Source of the DNA: Pomphorhynchus laevis
Lineage: Eukaryota; Acanthocephala; Palaeacanthocephala; Echinorhynchida; Pomphorhynchidae
Direction of reading: 5' to 3'
Length of the DNA: 64,000 bases
Assembly: GCA_012934845.2 (NCBI GenBank)
Contig: WNNJ02002475.1
Coordinates: forward strand, 62,001-126,000
In this document: positions 37,883-50,108 of the stretch, in pieces
Numbering within the stretch: position 1 is the first letter of the stretch
Layout of the letters: each line of letters begins with the position of its first letter
Made by a program: the position numbers and the translations under genes
Notes under the pieces: model-generated
Databases searched by the model: none
What the model was told of the DNA's origin: nothing
Seen by the model: only the letters and a program-made list of their open reading frames with translations

Positions 37883-39686
37883 GTATTTATCAATTTCGCT
37901 TGATAATATAATAAACAATTACTAAGGCAATAGTTTTAATTACTAATTAAAGAGACACGAGTGTTTTTAAATGGTATATACATTTTATTCATTCCTCGCT
38001 GGTTATTGTGGTCAGTGAGAAATGACGATATCGGGTATTTATGTAATAATCGCGACAAAAATTCACAGCAATATAATCGAATTTTACTTTCCATTATCTG
38101 AGCTAGAACATGTTTCTGCTAATTTATGAACTATGTCGTGAAAAATAATTAGTTTCGATAGACACCACAATTATAAATTGTCAAATCTTGGAAATTGTAT
38201 CCACACGTCCATATATATCGTTTGTAATTCACAACAACATGTTCACATATTTCCTTAAATTTATAGAAACGAATAGATCTAGTAAAAGGTAGCTCCTGCT
38301 ATCATCCTTAGGAAATTACAAAAGTTTTTTAATGTTAATTTATAGGAGGAACCAAGGACAATTAAAGATAAAAGGATTATTCAATATTTCAATGGCAACT
38401 GCCATCATCAGGAAAAGAATTTTTTTTACAGTTTTTGAAAAATTGTTACAGAATTAAAATTTTTTATTTTCCTGATGATTGCAGTTGCCATTGAGATATT
38501 GCATAATTCCTTTGGTCTTTGATTTTCCTTGGTTCCTCTTATAAATTAACATTTATTAAAAACGAGGAAATGAATGACGTAAATATCTTTAAAGTTCTTC
38601 TGAAAATTTGTTTGTAATTTCCTGAAGGTGATAGCAATCGAAATATTGTGATTTTTTTGAATAAAACCTTTTACTAGCTTTCTTCGTTTCTATAAATTCA
38701 TAAAACTATCAGAATCAAGAAATGGATATTTTCTTAACAATATATTATCACATAAAATACCCAAATTAATTTTAAATGATGCCATGTCATACCCACCAAT
38801 GATGTCTCTATTGCTAATAAATTTAACTAGTATATTTAGAATAGTTTAAATTATTGGTAAATACCGAATCCACTTGAACTGGCCAAATACAAATTACGCC
38901 GCTAATGAACTATTGAGATTTTATTAATTAGACGGTTGTCACATTTAATTTTATTATCTCTTAACTCCTTTATGAATTTTGTTTTTTTATTATTTGCTTT
39001 TACATAATATTTTGTTATCACTCTGGTCAAATTTTGCTTGCTCCTACCCTCTCATTATTCTTCCTCTATTGACAAAAATTTACAATTATTTCTACAAAAC
39101 TGAATTGAATATTATATATATAAATATTCTTATACATTTTAATTTATTTACTTGGCAATGGTAAATTGGAAAATAACATTTGCCAAACATTTATTGGCCA
39201 AATATTTATTGGTAAACATTTAACAATAAGTAACGAGATCATTCAAATTCCTCATTGATCTTGTATCATAATAAAACCATTCATTATATATTATTTATAT
39301 CGTTGCTATTATAATTTTGGAACTTCACAACTTTGGCGGCCCATGGTTCGTAGGCAATTATTATTTCCTTCAGAATCGGAAACGAGCGATTAGCGATTGT
39401 TCCTTATTATTTTAAAATAAAATTGAAATTTCAATTTGTTTCAAAATATTGAAGATAATCATCATGCAGTGATTGCAGGCAATGCTATGTTTCAAAATTA
39501 AGTTACTTAAATAGGTATAATAAATACTACTTTCATAAATACTACTCTGTAGTATTTATGAGTGACATTGTTTTCAAACTTACTGTATTATATTTGAACT
39601 TGATTAGAAGGCTTTTTACTTGATTAGAAGGCTTTATATAAACAACACTGATTTTCCTAAATATGAATTTAATATCTTTTTGACAG
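37883..39686. other. DIPP intron 2
   Basis: Contains the foldback element at 38258-38698. The rest is AT-rich with no gene. Confidence 0.6.
38258..38698. mobile_element. Foldback element with hammerhead-like arms
   Basis: Imperfect inverted repeats span the whole 441 bp. The outer arms begin AATTTATAGAAACGAA and end CTATAAATT. Both arms, each read inward to outward, contain CCTGATGAT, a short hairpin built on GGCAGTTGCC (GC in one arm), then ATTGAAATATTG or ATTGAGATATTG. This resembles CUGAUGA, helix II, GAAA of a hammerhead, but two extra bases precede GAAA and helix III is poor. No protein is encoded. Confidence 0.6.
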
Positions 39687-39768
39687 AATAAAGAATCTGC
39701 CCATCGAACTTTGGTCTATGTAATGATTGTGGAACAAGAGCTCCTAAATTGGGACGAAAAAGATCAGG
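39687..39768 (+). CDS. Aps: DIPP exon 3
   Basis: Acceptor TTTTTGACAG and donor GTAAGC. The exon encodes NKESAHRTLVYVMIVEQELL then NWDEKDQ, matching human DIPP1 NQERKHRTYVYVLIVTEVLE and DWED. This is the beta-strand and acidic loop after the Nudix helix. It ends with the first base of a Gly codon completed by the next exon. Confidence 0.9.
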
Positions 39769-41354
39769 GTAAGCGGCGCGTACTTTAATATATAACTACA
39801 ATATTTTTAAAAGTGTAACTGACTTGGAAATTTAACGTTAGTCACATAATTTACGTTCTTATTTAACAAGCGTACAATGTTAATCTACAAAACTGTATAT
39901 ACTTAAATAAACCGTCGCAATAAAACGTCAATACGTGCTTCTCCAATGTTAATTATAAAACTGTATATACTTCTTAAATAAATCGATGTAATAAGACTTT
40001 AAACTGATATTAAGATTTCATACTTATAGATTTTAAAGTATGAAAATAATTGTTTTCTGTTGTGAGTTATAAATAAAACTCAATGAAGGACGTATGTCGT
40101 TGATAGTTAACAGTGATAATGGCTGAGTCAACAAATCGAGCAAACACTTATTTGTCTTAAACTGAAACTTTAAATATAAAGAATATTTAATATAGTATTT
40201 GCTTAAAACTGTAATCAATTTGGTGATCTATAGCTTTGACTTATTGAAAAATTACAGTCACTATAAATCAAAAAATTCTACATAAGGTTCTGAATCGTGC
40301 TTGACTCCGGAAATGCATTAAATTCCAGTTAATCATGTATACGCTCGTTCTTAATACACGTAAGCTGATGTGACTCAAATATGAGTAATGCTAACAGAAC
40401 ATTGTGTAGGATTCCAAATTTTTCTGAGCTTTCAACTTATTCTAACTTCTGGTTAAATTTATTTACATTTCTATTCATTTACACCACAATCAGTCTTTGT
40501 TTTCAGTCTTTGGGAATTTTAGGTTTTACAACTTATCGTTATACATAACGATAAGTTAATTCTTTATTGTATTTATTGATTTATTAAAAAATAGGACATA
40601 TGAAAGTATGTTTAATATAACATAATAAATCAGGTCTTCTATAAACGATCAATCTGCTACCCAGATTGCTCTCGCTAGATTCTTCGTTCTCTCTACGATT
40701 TGATACATTTATACATTCCCATATAATTTACAATATTAAAATAATTTTAATAATAAATAAAATTAATAATAATAAAATTATTCTTAAATAATTTTAAGAA
40801 TAATTTTCAATTTGTATTGAAAATTATTCCAAACGTAAATTTTTATTGCCATGGCTGGAACACATTATGTAGTTAGAACTTTGTATTTTAAATTATAAAA
40901 ATGGTGAACCTGTCAATCCAATATATGGTAATATTCATGATTAAAGTGTCGTACAAATAATTTGATTACATTTTTCAATTCGATTTAGTCAATTTTGTCA
41001 AGTGATTTTCTTTTTATTCTGGAATGTTTGTAAAGCAATTGGACCATTTATTGATGTCATATTGTAATCTGTCGATTTAATGCATGATTAAATTGCCATA
41101 CAAATTTATTTCATTTGTAAATGTCTAAAAATATAAGCACCGAAAAATTGTCTCAGATATAAAAACTAACAATATAAATACTTTTTTTTATTGCGAACCA
41201 TCCCCTTGAATACAAAAATAACTTTATTTATTTGATATTTCGACTGTACATAGCAGTCCTTTTCAATTGTGTGTATATTAGATCCCAAACTTTTTTCATA
41301 CAATTGGACATTGTATTCTGAATTAAAATCTGGTTAATTGCCTCGCGAAAACAA

Positions 41355-44350
41355 GTTACGATTCATCGTTGCTGCAACTGTAACGGGCAAGTCACTGCAT
41401 GTAAGGGATGTCGATGCGTAAGAGGCAAGAGAGTATGCTTTTATTGTCTGGGGTCAAACTGTGTAGAAATCGTTATATATTAACTTCTGGTTCACATATC
41501 ACATTTGCATCAGATACTCTTAATATACAAACTACTGAAGATCCTAGATTAGTGCACCATGAAGTCCCCCAATCGCTCCCGATGTATACACCACAATGCT
41601 CTCAATCAGTCCCTATTAATCGACAAGACCTAAATAATGTTTCCACCTTTGCGGCCTAAGGCATCAAATTGGATCAGGATTATTCGCATGAACTTGCTAG
41701 GATCTATGAGAACGCTGAGTCACACTCCACTTTTCTCATGTCTGCTATCGTAACGAGTCAGTTGATACTGCAACGCATGAACAAATCACCAGTGAAGAAA
41801 CTGACAGCGATTTTTATCGAAACGCATTTAACTCTGGCACGCATTGACCTCTAGCGATGTGGTGATATTAATAGTCTGCTTGAAGAAACAACATTCCTGC
41901 AACATCTTAATATGCAAAGGTATCATCTCAACTCAAATGACAGCCTATCAAAAGCCTTCCGACGACTCGTACTAGAACGGAAGATAACCGCTGCCATAAA
42001 ACTACTTGAGTCAAATAACGTCTGTGGAAAACCAATGGATTTTGACGGTTTCTGGCAAATCTGTAAGACAAATACTCATTGATAAGCATCCGGATGGAGA
42101 TGAACTGTGTGTCAATGCATTATTAGAGCACCCCGTTCACAATTCATATACTTTAACCTAGTGATATTCAATACGACTCAATATTCAATAGTTAATACGA
42201 TTAATATTCAATACGATTCAATATTCAATTGTTATACTTTAATATAGTGATATTCAATTGATTCCTCGCAGATTATATATTTAGCTGAGCGAGTAAAAGG
42301 CGGTGCCGGACCCTGCTGTTTGGAATCTAGATCATGGAACCACATTCTCACCGATTCCGGCGATGACTTCAAAAAAATCGGCCAATGCTTTGCAATTTTT
42401 GCTCTGGTCATATCCACAGAACGAATGCCTAATAATTCCATGATTGCGTAAGCCGCAAGCATACTAATCACTCTCAGCCAAAGTCATGGTGTTAGACCAA
42501 TAGAAATCGATGATGGACCAATAATGTCCAATATAATTTTTGATATTGCTCGACCTCAGCTCCAATGTGTACGTGGGGCACTGCGACTCAGCGCAGGTCA
42601 GCATGTAGGTATTGAATGCGTTATACATGCTCTACGCGACTACCAATCTAATAGCCCGCAATCCATACTTTAACAAGTAATGCAGATAATGCCTTTAACT
42701 GCGTGAATAAGAAGACAGCGTTGACTAATATACTGGAAGTTTGTCTGGCTATGCCATCATCTTTCCACAATATGTATCAACAACCTTTAATACTAGTTAT
42801 CAACAAAGAGCGCATTTTATCCAGAGAGGGCTTCACACAGAAGGATGTTTTTTTATGGCAGCATTTGCAGCTGCCATTCTCCTGATAATTTTGCGCACAA
42901 GAGAGAAGGCTCCTTCAGTACGGCACCTGTGGCACGCGGATGACGACAACCAGGTTCGCAGTGCCGAGGAGGTGTTGGACGCATATATGTTTTTGCAAAC
43001 ACATGGTCCACGTTATGACTCTTACATAAACTCTCGCAAGTGTAGAGTATATGCGAATGGTCATAGCGTATCTAATATTGAGTCCCTCTTCTCAATTACC
43101 TCTATTCCCATCACAAATGAAGGTTTATCAGTCTTTGAATCACCCATTGGTAGCAAGGAATATATTAAGAGATTCATTGTCGGAGCTGTCGATAATTGGT
43201 AGATTTAATCGCTCGCCTGTCTATAATCGGTCAATCAGATGTTTAGATAGCATACCCATCATTGATGAGGTAAATCCAGCATAAATGGACATATCTACAG
43301 AGATCATGCAGATGTTCGCCTGATTGATTTTGCCCAATTTTATCTTCGATACGATCTATGCTTCGAAGACTGATCGGCACAGAATTAGATATTGATAAAC
43401 GCTCTATAAGAGATGCCACTATCAGCAGTGATTTTGAATATAATGCATACCTTCAAATATGTGGGTGGTGTTTAAATGGTATCCGAAACGTGGAGTTCAT
43501 ACGAATACAGGAGACAATAGGCATGCAAACACGTTCAGATCGCCAGAGAATCGAAATTAACGAGCGTTCAAAGCTCTTCCAGAGAGTGGACCAAGTCATG
43601 ATAAAGTCAATCGAGCGCGCACCGCTAAAGGGATCCTCCTCATGGCTAACAGTTATACCAAAAACAAGACTAAGTAATAATGAGTTTCGTGATGCAATGA
43701 TATTCAGATACGGTGTGCTACCCCTAGATTATCCAAAAATTTGTCAGTGCGACACCTTGAATACTCTTCCGTGAACATGTTTTGTCCTCAAAGAAGACCC
43801 CGTTCGACGAGGCACGACATGGTCCGTGACCTCTTTGCACAAAATATCACCTAAATCTGCAACAATGCTCAAATTGAACCTATTCTGAGCCCAATTAATC
43901 CGGAGGTTTGTTTCGCCAACATCCCCACAACAACCGATAGAAATGCAAGTGTCGACATTGTGTTTATGCCTATATGGGAACGAGACAGTGTACTTTTCTT
44001 TGACATGTGTTTTAAACGCTCACGCCCAATCAAATATCTTACGGAGCATAAGTTCCTGCTTTATATTTCACCCGTCGCAAAAAAGGAACAAGTATCTCGA
44101 GGGAATATAAGTCAAACGGGTTTCTTTATTCCTAGTATCCTCTCATGCTACGGTGGAAACTGCAAAGAACGCAAAGTATTATTTAAAAAGATAGCAGCTG
44201 AAAAGTCTTGAAAACACGGGACTTTGTACGCGGATTAAATTCAAAAACTACGATCTCGCATTGGGGTGTTTCTCTTAAAGGTTTATTCGCGGTGCATCCG
44301 AGTTCCACAATTTGCAATTATCGTCCTTGTGGATTCTCATACCATTGAGT
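41355..44350 (+). mobile_element. Decayed non-LTR element: Cys-rich N-terminus, RT, nuclease-like C-terminus
   Basis: In order on the + strand: a cysteine cluster (HRCCNCNG...TACKGCRCV...FYC, ~41362-41460); a helical segment with FRRLVLERKITAAIKLLESN (~41950); RT parts KGGAGPCCLES, GVRPIEI, SAGQHVGIECVIHALRDY (42.3-42.66 kb), EGFTQ and HLWHADDD (a degenerate YADD, 42.83-42.95 kb); a linker (43358-43774) with FRDAMIFRYGVLPLDYPKIC; and a C-terminal DIVFMPIWERDSVLFFDMCF that fits a nuclease-like fold. Several frame changes. I recognise the domain order from retroelements common in aquatic invertebrates and arthropods but cannot name the clade. Confidence 0.6.
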
Positions 44351-44639
44351 CGAGAGAGCAGAGAGGGAGGATTTGAGGAGCCCGCTTAGGCCTGACGCTA
44401 ATCGGAGGTCACTAAGATGAGGCAGTGTTATATTTTACATGTGGTTCTGTATGCTTGATTTTTTATTAACCTTTAATTTAAAAAATAATAATAATTAATG
44501 CAGAATATACTTTAATGACGCGTAAGAATTAGTTCAGAAAATCATTTTTGTTCTAAAAAATTTTGATATTAGAGATACAATTGAATGGGTTGCCCGCAAA
44601 TGGGCCCCATATTATTACTTAGATAACGTTTAATAAAAA

Positions 44640-45995
44640 GTAGGGGATCATTGGGCTTCGGAATCAAGATTGCATAAGACTCTCCCTGACGCATGCTGAA
44701 TTCCCCCGCTGAATTGCAGCACTTATGCGCTGTAGGAAATGGGATTTTGCCTGGGCGTCGTTTGTAGCTAGCCTCAGTCGCTTCCCAATTAGTTCAAAAA
44801 GGGCGGTGGCTTCACATCCTAAGGCGCCGATTGACTCGACAGCTACTGGGACGAAGCAGCAATATGAAGGATCCAAACATGTATATTTGATCCGTTTCCT
44901 GCGTTCGGCTTCCGTGGCCAGAGCTCCAGCACCTGCTGCAGAACAATCTACGTGAGACGGAGCTAGGGTGTTCACGCAAGTATGGTCCCATACTAGTAGA
45001 CGTCCACAGTCCCATGGTACTAAGGTGGCCCCATCTGGTCTCTTACCGTCAGTTCGGGACATACCACAGAGGCTCCAAGGAACAGGGGTAACCCGCTGCT
45101 GATAAAGCTGCCTTTATTATTCCATTCACTTGGGCATGTCGGAAGTGGCGGCCGATAGACCTTTTGCAGTCTAACCCATGCCGGCCTAGTCTATCTACAA
45201 TTGCGCCGCACTTACAAGTATGTAAGGCACAGAGCGGCAATCCCAAACGAAGGCCAATTGAGATGCGAATCCCCTCGTCGTCTAATCTTGTTCCGGTTGC
45301 CGCGTTTGGTATTGCCTGTAGGAATGCTCCTGCAGCTGGTGCGGCCGCGGCCAGCAATCGTGCTCTTTCTGTTATGTTTGGGGCAGAGTCTAATAGCTGC
45401 TTGAATATTAGCTTTTGAATCGGGGCACTCCAAGATTTCTGACGCTCTGGATTATTAGGATGATCCGATCCGAGGCTCAATAACCACCTCGACCTTCCCA
45501 GCTCGAATTCGGGGTCTGTATGCGAGAAAACGGGGTAGCGTGCCAACAGTCGCTCGACCAACCCCTGTGTTGTGGATACCGATGACAGGAATGCTGGAAG
45601 GGCAGTATTGACGGCTGACGCAATCCCTAGACCACCAAGGGCGATCGGGAGAGTCGCCTGTGTCCAGGCTTGTTCGTCAATGCTAACATTTAACAGTGAC
45701 TCCAGAGAAGATCGAAGGACTGCGTTAAAACTTAAAAGGCCTGCACGTACAAAGGCCGGTGATGTACGAAGCAAATACGATAACTTCGTCCCACCCACGC
45801 AGTGCCGCAACAAATAATAAAGACTGTCATGTCTTGCGAGGAATAAAAGTCTAGTACTCATCTTTGTTAAGCTAGAAGTCGCTGTCTAATAATCCATCGA
45901 TATTGGCCTCATCGCCAGTAGAAGAACCCAGCAACGTAGAACGTTCGACTGACACTCGTTTTGATCCTAGTAGTGACAGCAAAATGGAATTAGCC
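44640..45995 (-). mobile_element. LINE remnant with PD-(D/E)XK-like C-terminal nuclease
   Basis: A 5'-truncated copy on the - strand, relatively GC-rich. It begins just after the RT palm (LLGSSTGDEANIDGLL near 45.95-45.9 kb) and includes LPIALGGLGIASAVNTALPA, a CKCG...GRHGLDCKRSIGRHFRH zinc-like segment, and KRPDGATLVPW...RLLVWDHTC. Confidence 0.7.
44664..45861 (-). pseudogene. C-terminal RT thumb and nuclease of a LINE, one frameshift
   Basis: The first frame (45861-45049, 270 aa) holds the thumb: RHDSLYYLLRHCVGG, LPIALGGLGIASA and TCKCGAIVDRLGRHGLDC. The second frame (45062-44664, 132 aa) continues with MSRTDGKRPDGATLVPWDCG, VWDHTCVNTLAPSH and RRKRIKYTCLDPSYCCFVPV. PD followed by D at ~15 residues and a later basic residue fits a restriction-endonuclease-like nuclease that would nick target DNA. 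The frames overlap by 14 bases: a single shift near 45055 splits an otherwise open copy. Activity is inferred only from motif spacing. Confidence 0.65.
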
Positions 45996-46055
45996 ACATT
46001 CCGGCTAATTATCTAAAATATTATAGCTAATAATCTAAAATGAACTGATTTAAAT

Positions 46056-46095
46056 CTAACTGAACTGATTTACAAAAGTAAATCAGTTCAGTTAG
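46056..46095. repeat. Perfect 18-bp inverted repeat, 4-nt loop
   Basis: CTAACTGAACTGATTTAC is followed by AAAA and its exact complement. Small hairpin, origin unknown. Confidence 0.85.
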
Positions 46096-46209
46096 TAGGA
46101 AAATCACGTCTTGTAGTTAATTTCTTTATCACTTCAAAGATTATCGCAAAATACAAAAAGAAACATATTTTTAATAATTCTTTAGCCATTATTTAATTGA
46201 AATCATTAA

Positions 46210-46375
46210 TTAATGATAGTTTTATTGACATTATGTGAAGAAAAAGTTTTCTTTATTATTGCAAGCTTTCAACACACAGTGTCCTTTTCAAGCTTGAAAA
46301 GGACACTGTGTGTTGAAAGCTTGCAATAATAAAGAAAACTTTTTCTTCACATAATGTCAATAAAACTATCATTAA
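46210..46375. repeat. 166-bp perfect palindrome
   Basis: Two 83-bp arms are exact inverted copies with no spacer; the centre lies between 46292 and 46293 in TTCAAGCTTGAA. Arms begin TTAATGATAG. The open frame at 46354-46545 starts in the right arm and has no known product. Confidence 0.9.
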
Positions 46376-47456
46376 CTAATATAAAGAAAGACATGAATTC
46401 AAGTCTACAATTGAAATTATTAAAACCTATGCATAATTTTAACATATTATATTTTATTGAAGGAATTTTTATTACACAAATAAGGAAGTTCCGATTTTCT
46501 ATACAGAACTATTTAATTGTTCAATTAAAGCTTACGCTAATCTAATTGAATATTGCGCTTATAATTTTCAAAATTGTGCATGACTGATTGCAGAGGCAAA
46601 GTTGATATAGGATACCTGAATGAAATAAATTTAATCAGTTAATTTAAAATACGCAGCTATTTTTATTAAACAAATGAAATTGTAGATATTCAGTAAGCGA
46701 AATATTATTGATATTTTTTATCATTCATATTGTTTATAAATTTTAATAAGTAAATTATTTACTTAATCAAAGTGGCTTCATAATATTTTCTTTATTACCA
46801 AGGAATGAATATATTCAGAAAGTATATATTATGTCTTAGATTATTATATTACACACTGAAAATATGTTTTAAACTTATTAAATATCAAAATTTATTTTTT
46901 AAATCATTTTAACTTATCAAAATATATGTAGTTTCAGTTAATTCATTTTATTTATACATTTTTACAACATATTTAAGTTTATCTCCTCGGAAATATACGA
47001 CAAATTAATTTTTCCAAAGTCTAATTTAAATTAATTAAATCTAAATTCTCATTAAGTCTGCTAAAATCCTGAGTATTTTCATTCTAAATGGTTAATTCAT
47101 TTATCTGCTATAATAGTTTTGAAGTAGCTTTAATACTGAAATAGTGTTTTATTGATTTTGCTGAAATATTTTTGGTAAGTTTATTAAACTATTTAAAGTA
47201 TTTAATTTATCGAGGCTTAAGGATATTTTACAAATTCATCTATTTTATATATTATATTTAAGTAAACTTATATAATATTTGTTATTAATAATATTAATTA
47301 TAAAATAATTTAATATAAATATTTAATATTTATTTTTAATATCAAATTTATTTTTAATTTCTATTAAATTAAATTTAATATTTAATTTAATATTAGTAAC
47401 ATTCTACAAATGTATCATATAAATTTTATATCGTTTTTGGATTTCTTTTTGAATAG

Positions 47457-47575
47457 GTAGAGAACGAAAATGGTTTAAGTTTGAAGATGCTAAAAGAATG
47501 TTGTCAATTACTAAACCATCGCAAGTTTGTTATCTAGAGTCCCTGGAAAGACAGAATAATATGCGTTTAATATGA
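47457..47575 (+). CDS. Aps: DIPP exon 4, C-terminal
   Basis: The acceptor TTTTTGAATAG joins the split Gly codon. GRERKWFKFEDAKRMLSITK and PSQVCYLESLERQNNMRLI follow, then TGA. Human DIPP1 has GRKREWFKIEDAIKVLQYHK at the same place. The protein stops about 20 residues sooner than human DIPP1, lacking its Ser/Thr-rich tail, which is common in arthropod versions. No clear poly(A) signal was seen downstream. Confidence 0.9.
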
Positions 47576-48464
47576 TGTGACGTGAACGATAATGTTTACG
47601 ATACGAAGCATGATAAAAGATCATAGTCCTAAAGAAGATCTTGAATGCTTAATTATATTTTTAAAAATTAATAATGAACGATGTGAACACTTTGCATAGT
47701 TGTACATGAGCTTGTCCGTGTATCGAGCTATTTAATTCTTATAAATTTACGAAAAAAATTAAAACACATTTATCTGTAACCCATTTATCCTTATTTCACC
47801 ATTTGCTTTGCACGGACATATACTTTGTTCGGTTTAATTCATACTAAATGAATTTAGTTTTTTTATAAATCAGTTTTTTTATTTTTTATTTTAAATGGAC
47901 CCATTTGCGGGTAACCATTCAAATGTTTTTACATTATTAATTAATAATTGTATCAGTTTAATAATAATTTTATAATTTAATAATAATTTAGTAAACAATT
48001 GATATTTTTCATCCAGCTTTCTATCTAACAGAGGGATCAGATACCGACAGCGCACACCAACGCGACATCTTGCAAATGAATCATACAGAACTTGCATCAC
48101 GTCTACGAGCAAAAGGGGGTATTCTTGAAAAATGACTAATCTCGAGACAACCCAAGAACAATATAAGCAAACACGGATTCTCTCTCTTAGTAACTAGACG
48201 TGTCCGTTTCAGGACCTACTTTGCTCTCTTTAGGACCCACTTAATTTATTCAAGTCGAATCTGGAGGCTCATTTCACAGAATAGGTGAAGCCTAGTTATC
48301 TTACTCTATATGTAGATGTAGGGAGTGATTGGTTTACGACAATAGTGGAAAGTTTGCCAATCTCTTTAACTTTTCGTAGTTGTTGGGATACCTTTAAATA
48401 CAGCCTTCTGCTTTGGAAGGATTTATAAGGAGGTACCATCAAATCTTGCTTTATATATAAAACA
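47576..48464. other. DIPP 3' flank
   Basis: Probable 3' UTR, then intergenic AT-rich sequence. A GC-richer patch at 48010-48250 was not identified. Confidence 0.4.
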
Positions 48465-48902
48465 TTAATCAAGGCTTCCCCTCCTCAAGGCGGAGCCTTG
48501 ATGCATACCTGTAATAGGGTAGAACTGATGTGCATCAGGGTTGTCTTCATAGAAGAACTGCTTTGTATACAGCCAAATTTTTACCCTGTTAACAATTCTC
48601 ACATGTAACCCGATGGACCTGAGAAAAGAGATAACAAAATGGGTGGATATACGGTCAAATGTAGCGGAAAAGTCGAGAACAACAGCAACAGTAAGCAGAT
48701 GAATATTATCTTGGCAAAACCCATGCACTTCACCAATTGATGAATGAACCGAGCAATTTGTTACAATCCCATGAAAACCTGATGGGATTAAATTTCGCCT
48801 ACTTAGATGATAGCGAATTTTACGCGCAAGCGCTTTTTCGTAAATGGATATAAGGGAGTTTTGCATTGAAATAGGCTGCATATCTTTAGGGCATCTAATC
48901 AA
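48465..48902 (-). mobile_element. I/Jockey-group LINE RT fragment
   Basis: 145 open codons: CPKDMQPISMQNSLISIYEK, VVLDFSATFDRIS and QFYPITGMHQGSA. It is collinear with the first LINE through the point where that copy is frameshifted (here FCQDNIHLLTVAVVLDFSA), and confirms how that region should read. It ends before the catalytic YADD. Confidence 0.8.
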
Positions 48903-49520
48903 TTTTTTTGTAATTTTCTGAAAATACTAACAGAAGTTAGCGAAATATCAAATAAAATTTTCTTTATTTCTTTGATAAAGGTCTAATAATTCTTTACATA
49001 TTCTACTCGTAATCAAGTCTATTTTTGTAACTTTGTATTTATAGCTGCTCAGTATTGTTTTAAACTAATGTTTTGTGTATTGAAGTGTTTATACGTGTTA
49101 TTTACTAGCTTTAAAATCGTTTTCTATTTTTACAGTCTAAATTTAGCTATAATGTTGATTTCACATTTTGAATGATGCTTCATTTAGTTTGTACTTTATA
49201 TTGACCGGAGTTAACGTCAGTTCTTATAAATTGCGAAAGTATTTAAGAAGAATAAAATAGTAGAATGTTTTTCAAAATAAGTAGACTTAATTATCTATTG
49301 TATTTTATTAAATACTATTTAATATTCATTAATGTTTATGAAAATCATACTTAAATACAATGTTCTTACATTATTACAAATACATTATTGCAGGGCTAAT
49401 GTAGTGGCCGTTATGTCTAAGCCTCTTAGTCAAATTCAGTTTGAAACAAATTTATTTTATTGGGCCGGGCTTGCTACATTAACAGCAGTGGGATCCGTAG
49501 AGGATTGATTTTCGATTATT
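48903..49520. other. No gene seen
   Basis: AT-rich DNA between the LINE fragment and the ERCC1 remnant. Confidence 0.4.
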
Positions 49521-49522
49521 TT

Positions 49523-49800
49523 ATTGGTTCGGAAAGGTAATAGACGTGCTCTACATATTCGCGTTGTCTTTAATGGTCAAATTCCCGGACAAACACATAG
49601 ATCGCTTTCGCTTGCACATAAAATGCTTCTTACGTTTCCAAATGTTTTCATCAAAACCTTCACGTCAGTTGTATTCACAGATCGTATCCCGGTCAGAAAT
49701 TCACTTGCTCTATTCGTATTCCATTCTAGTCGAGATTGTTGAAGTTGAGCTTCCCGCTCCTTTGACGATAGTTTAGTGTCTTTGTTTGAAACTGAGTTAG
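49523..49800 (-). pseudogene. ERCC1: ERCC1 fragment (HhH domain), in-frame stop
   Basis: ERCC1 pairs with XPF to form the 5' nuclease of nucleotide excision repair; its C-terminal helix-hairpin-helix pair binds DNA and XPF. Here the - strand reads FLTGIRSVNTTDVKVLMKTF, then SDLCVCPGI, closely matching the ERCC1 HhH (CLTTVKSVNKTD, LALCPGLGPQKARRL). The frame then meets TGA (49579-49577) exactly where a conserved Gly codon is expected, and continues PLKTTRIC...LLPF, again like ERCC1. A Gly-to-stop change in an otherwise conserved stretch suggests a pseudogene, a recent null allele or a sequencing error. Upstream ERCC1 exons were not found. Confidence 0.6.
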
Positions 49801-49959
49801 CTAGCTGGCAAGTATTTAATAAGGGTGTATAGAGTATTAAAAACACATATAGTATATATGCTGAATATTTACAAATTTACAGTATATATACAATATACAA
49901 TATATATACAATATAAAAATCAACAAAATATAATAAAAAATAAATTTAAACTATTAATT

Positions 49960-50108
49960 TGAAACGGAATGAGACATTCTGGGGAGGAATAATTATTTTT
50001 TTATCTAAATGCCATTCCCAGAAAAAAGAAATTGAATATTTCTTTGATATTTCGTTCGCTAACCGCGGACATTATCAAGAAGTATCTGAAACAATAAAAC
50101 AAGTTAAG
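49960..50108 (-). mobile_element. 5' start of a tandem canonical PLE unit
   Basis: Directly downstream (- strand) of the stop of the PLE at 50109, the sequence reads into MSAVSERNIKEIFNF, the N-terminus seen intact at 52105. PLE insertions commonly keep such partial tandem units (pseudo-LTRs). Confidence 0.7.

Larger units (their letters stand above)
39769..47456. other. DIPP intron 3 with nested repeats
   Basis: A 7.7-kb intron by splice-phase match. It holds two nuclease-bearing LINE remnants (41.35-44.35 and 44.64-46.0 kb) and two sharp inverted repeats near 46.1-46.4 kb. No other host gene was found in 39.8-41.3 or 46.4-47.4 kb. Confidence 0.6.

Noticed and set aside
42232-42471. - strand open frame
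   Set aside because: Opposite to a + strand RT segment with recognisable motifs (KGGAGPCCLES, GVRPIEI).
44725-45817. Several + strand open frames over the GC-rich LINE remnant
   Set aside because: Shadows of the - strand nuclease/RT frame.
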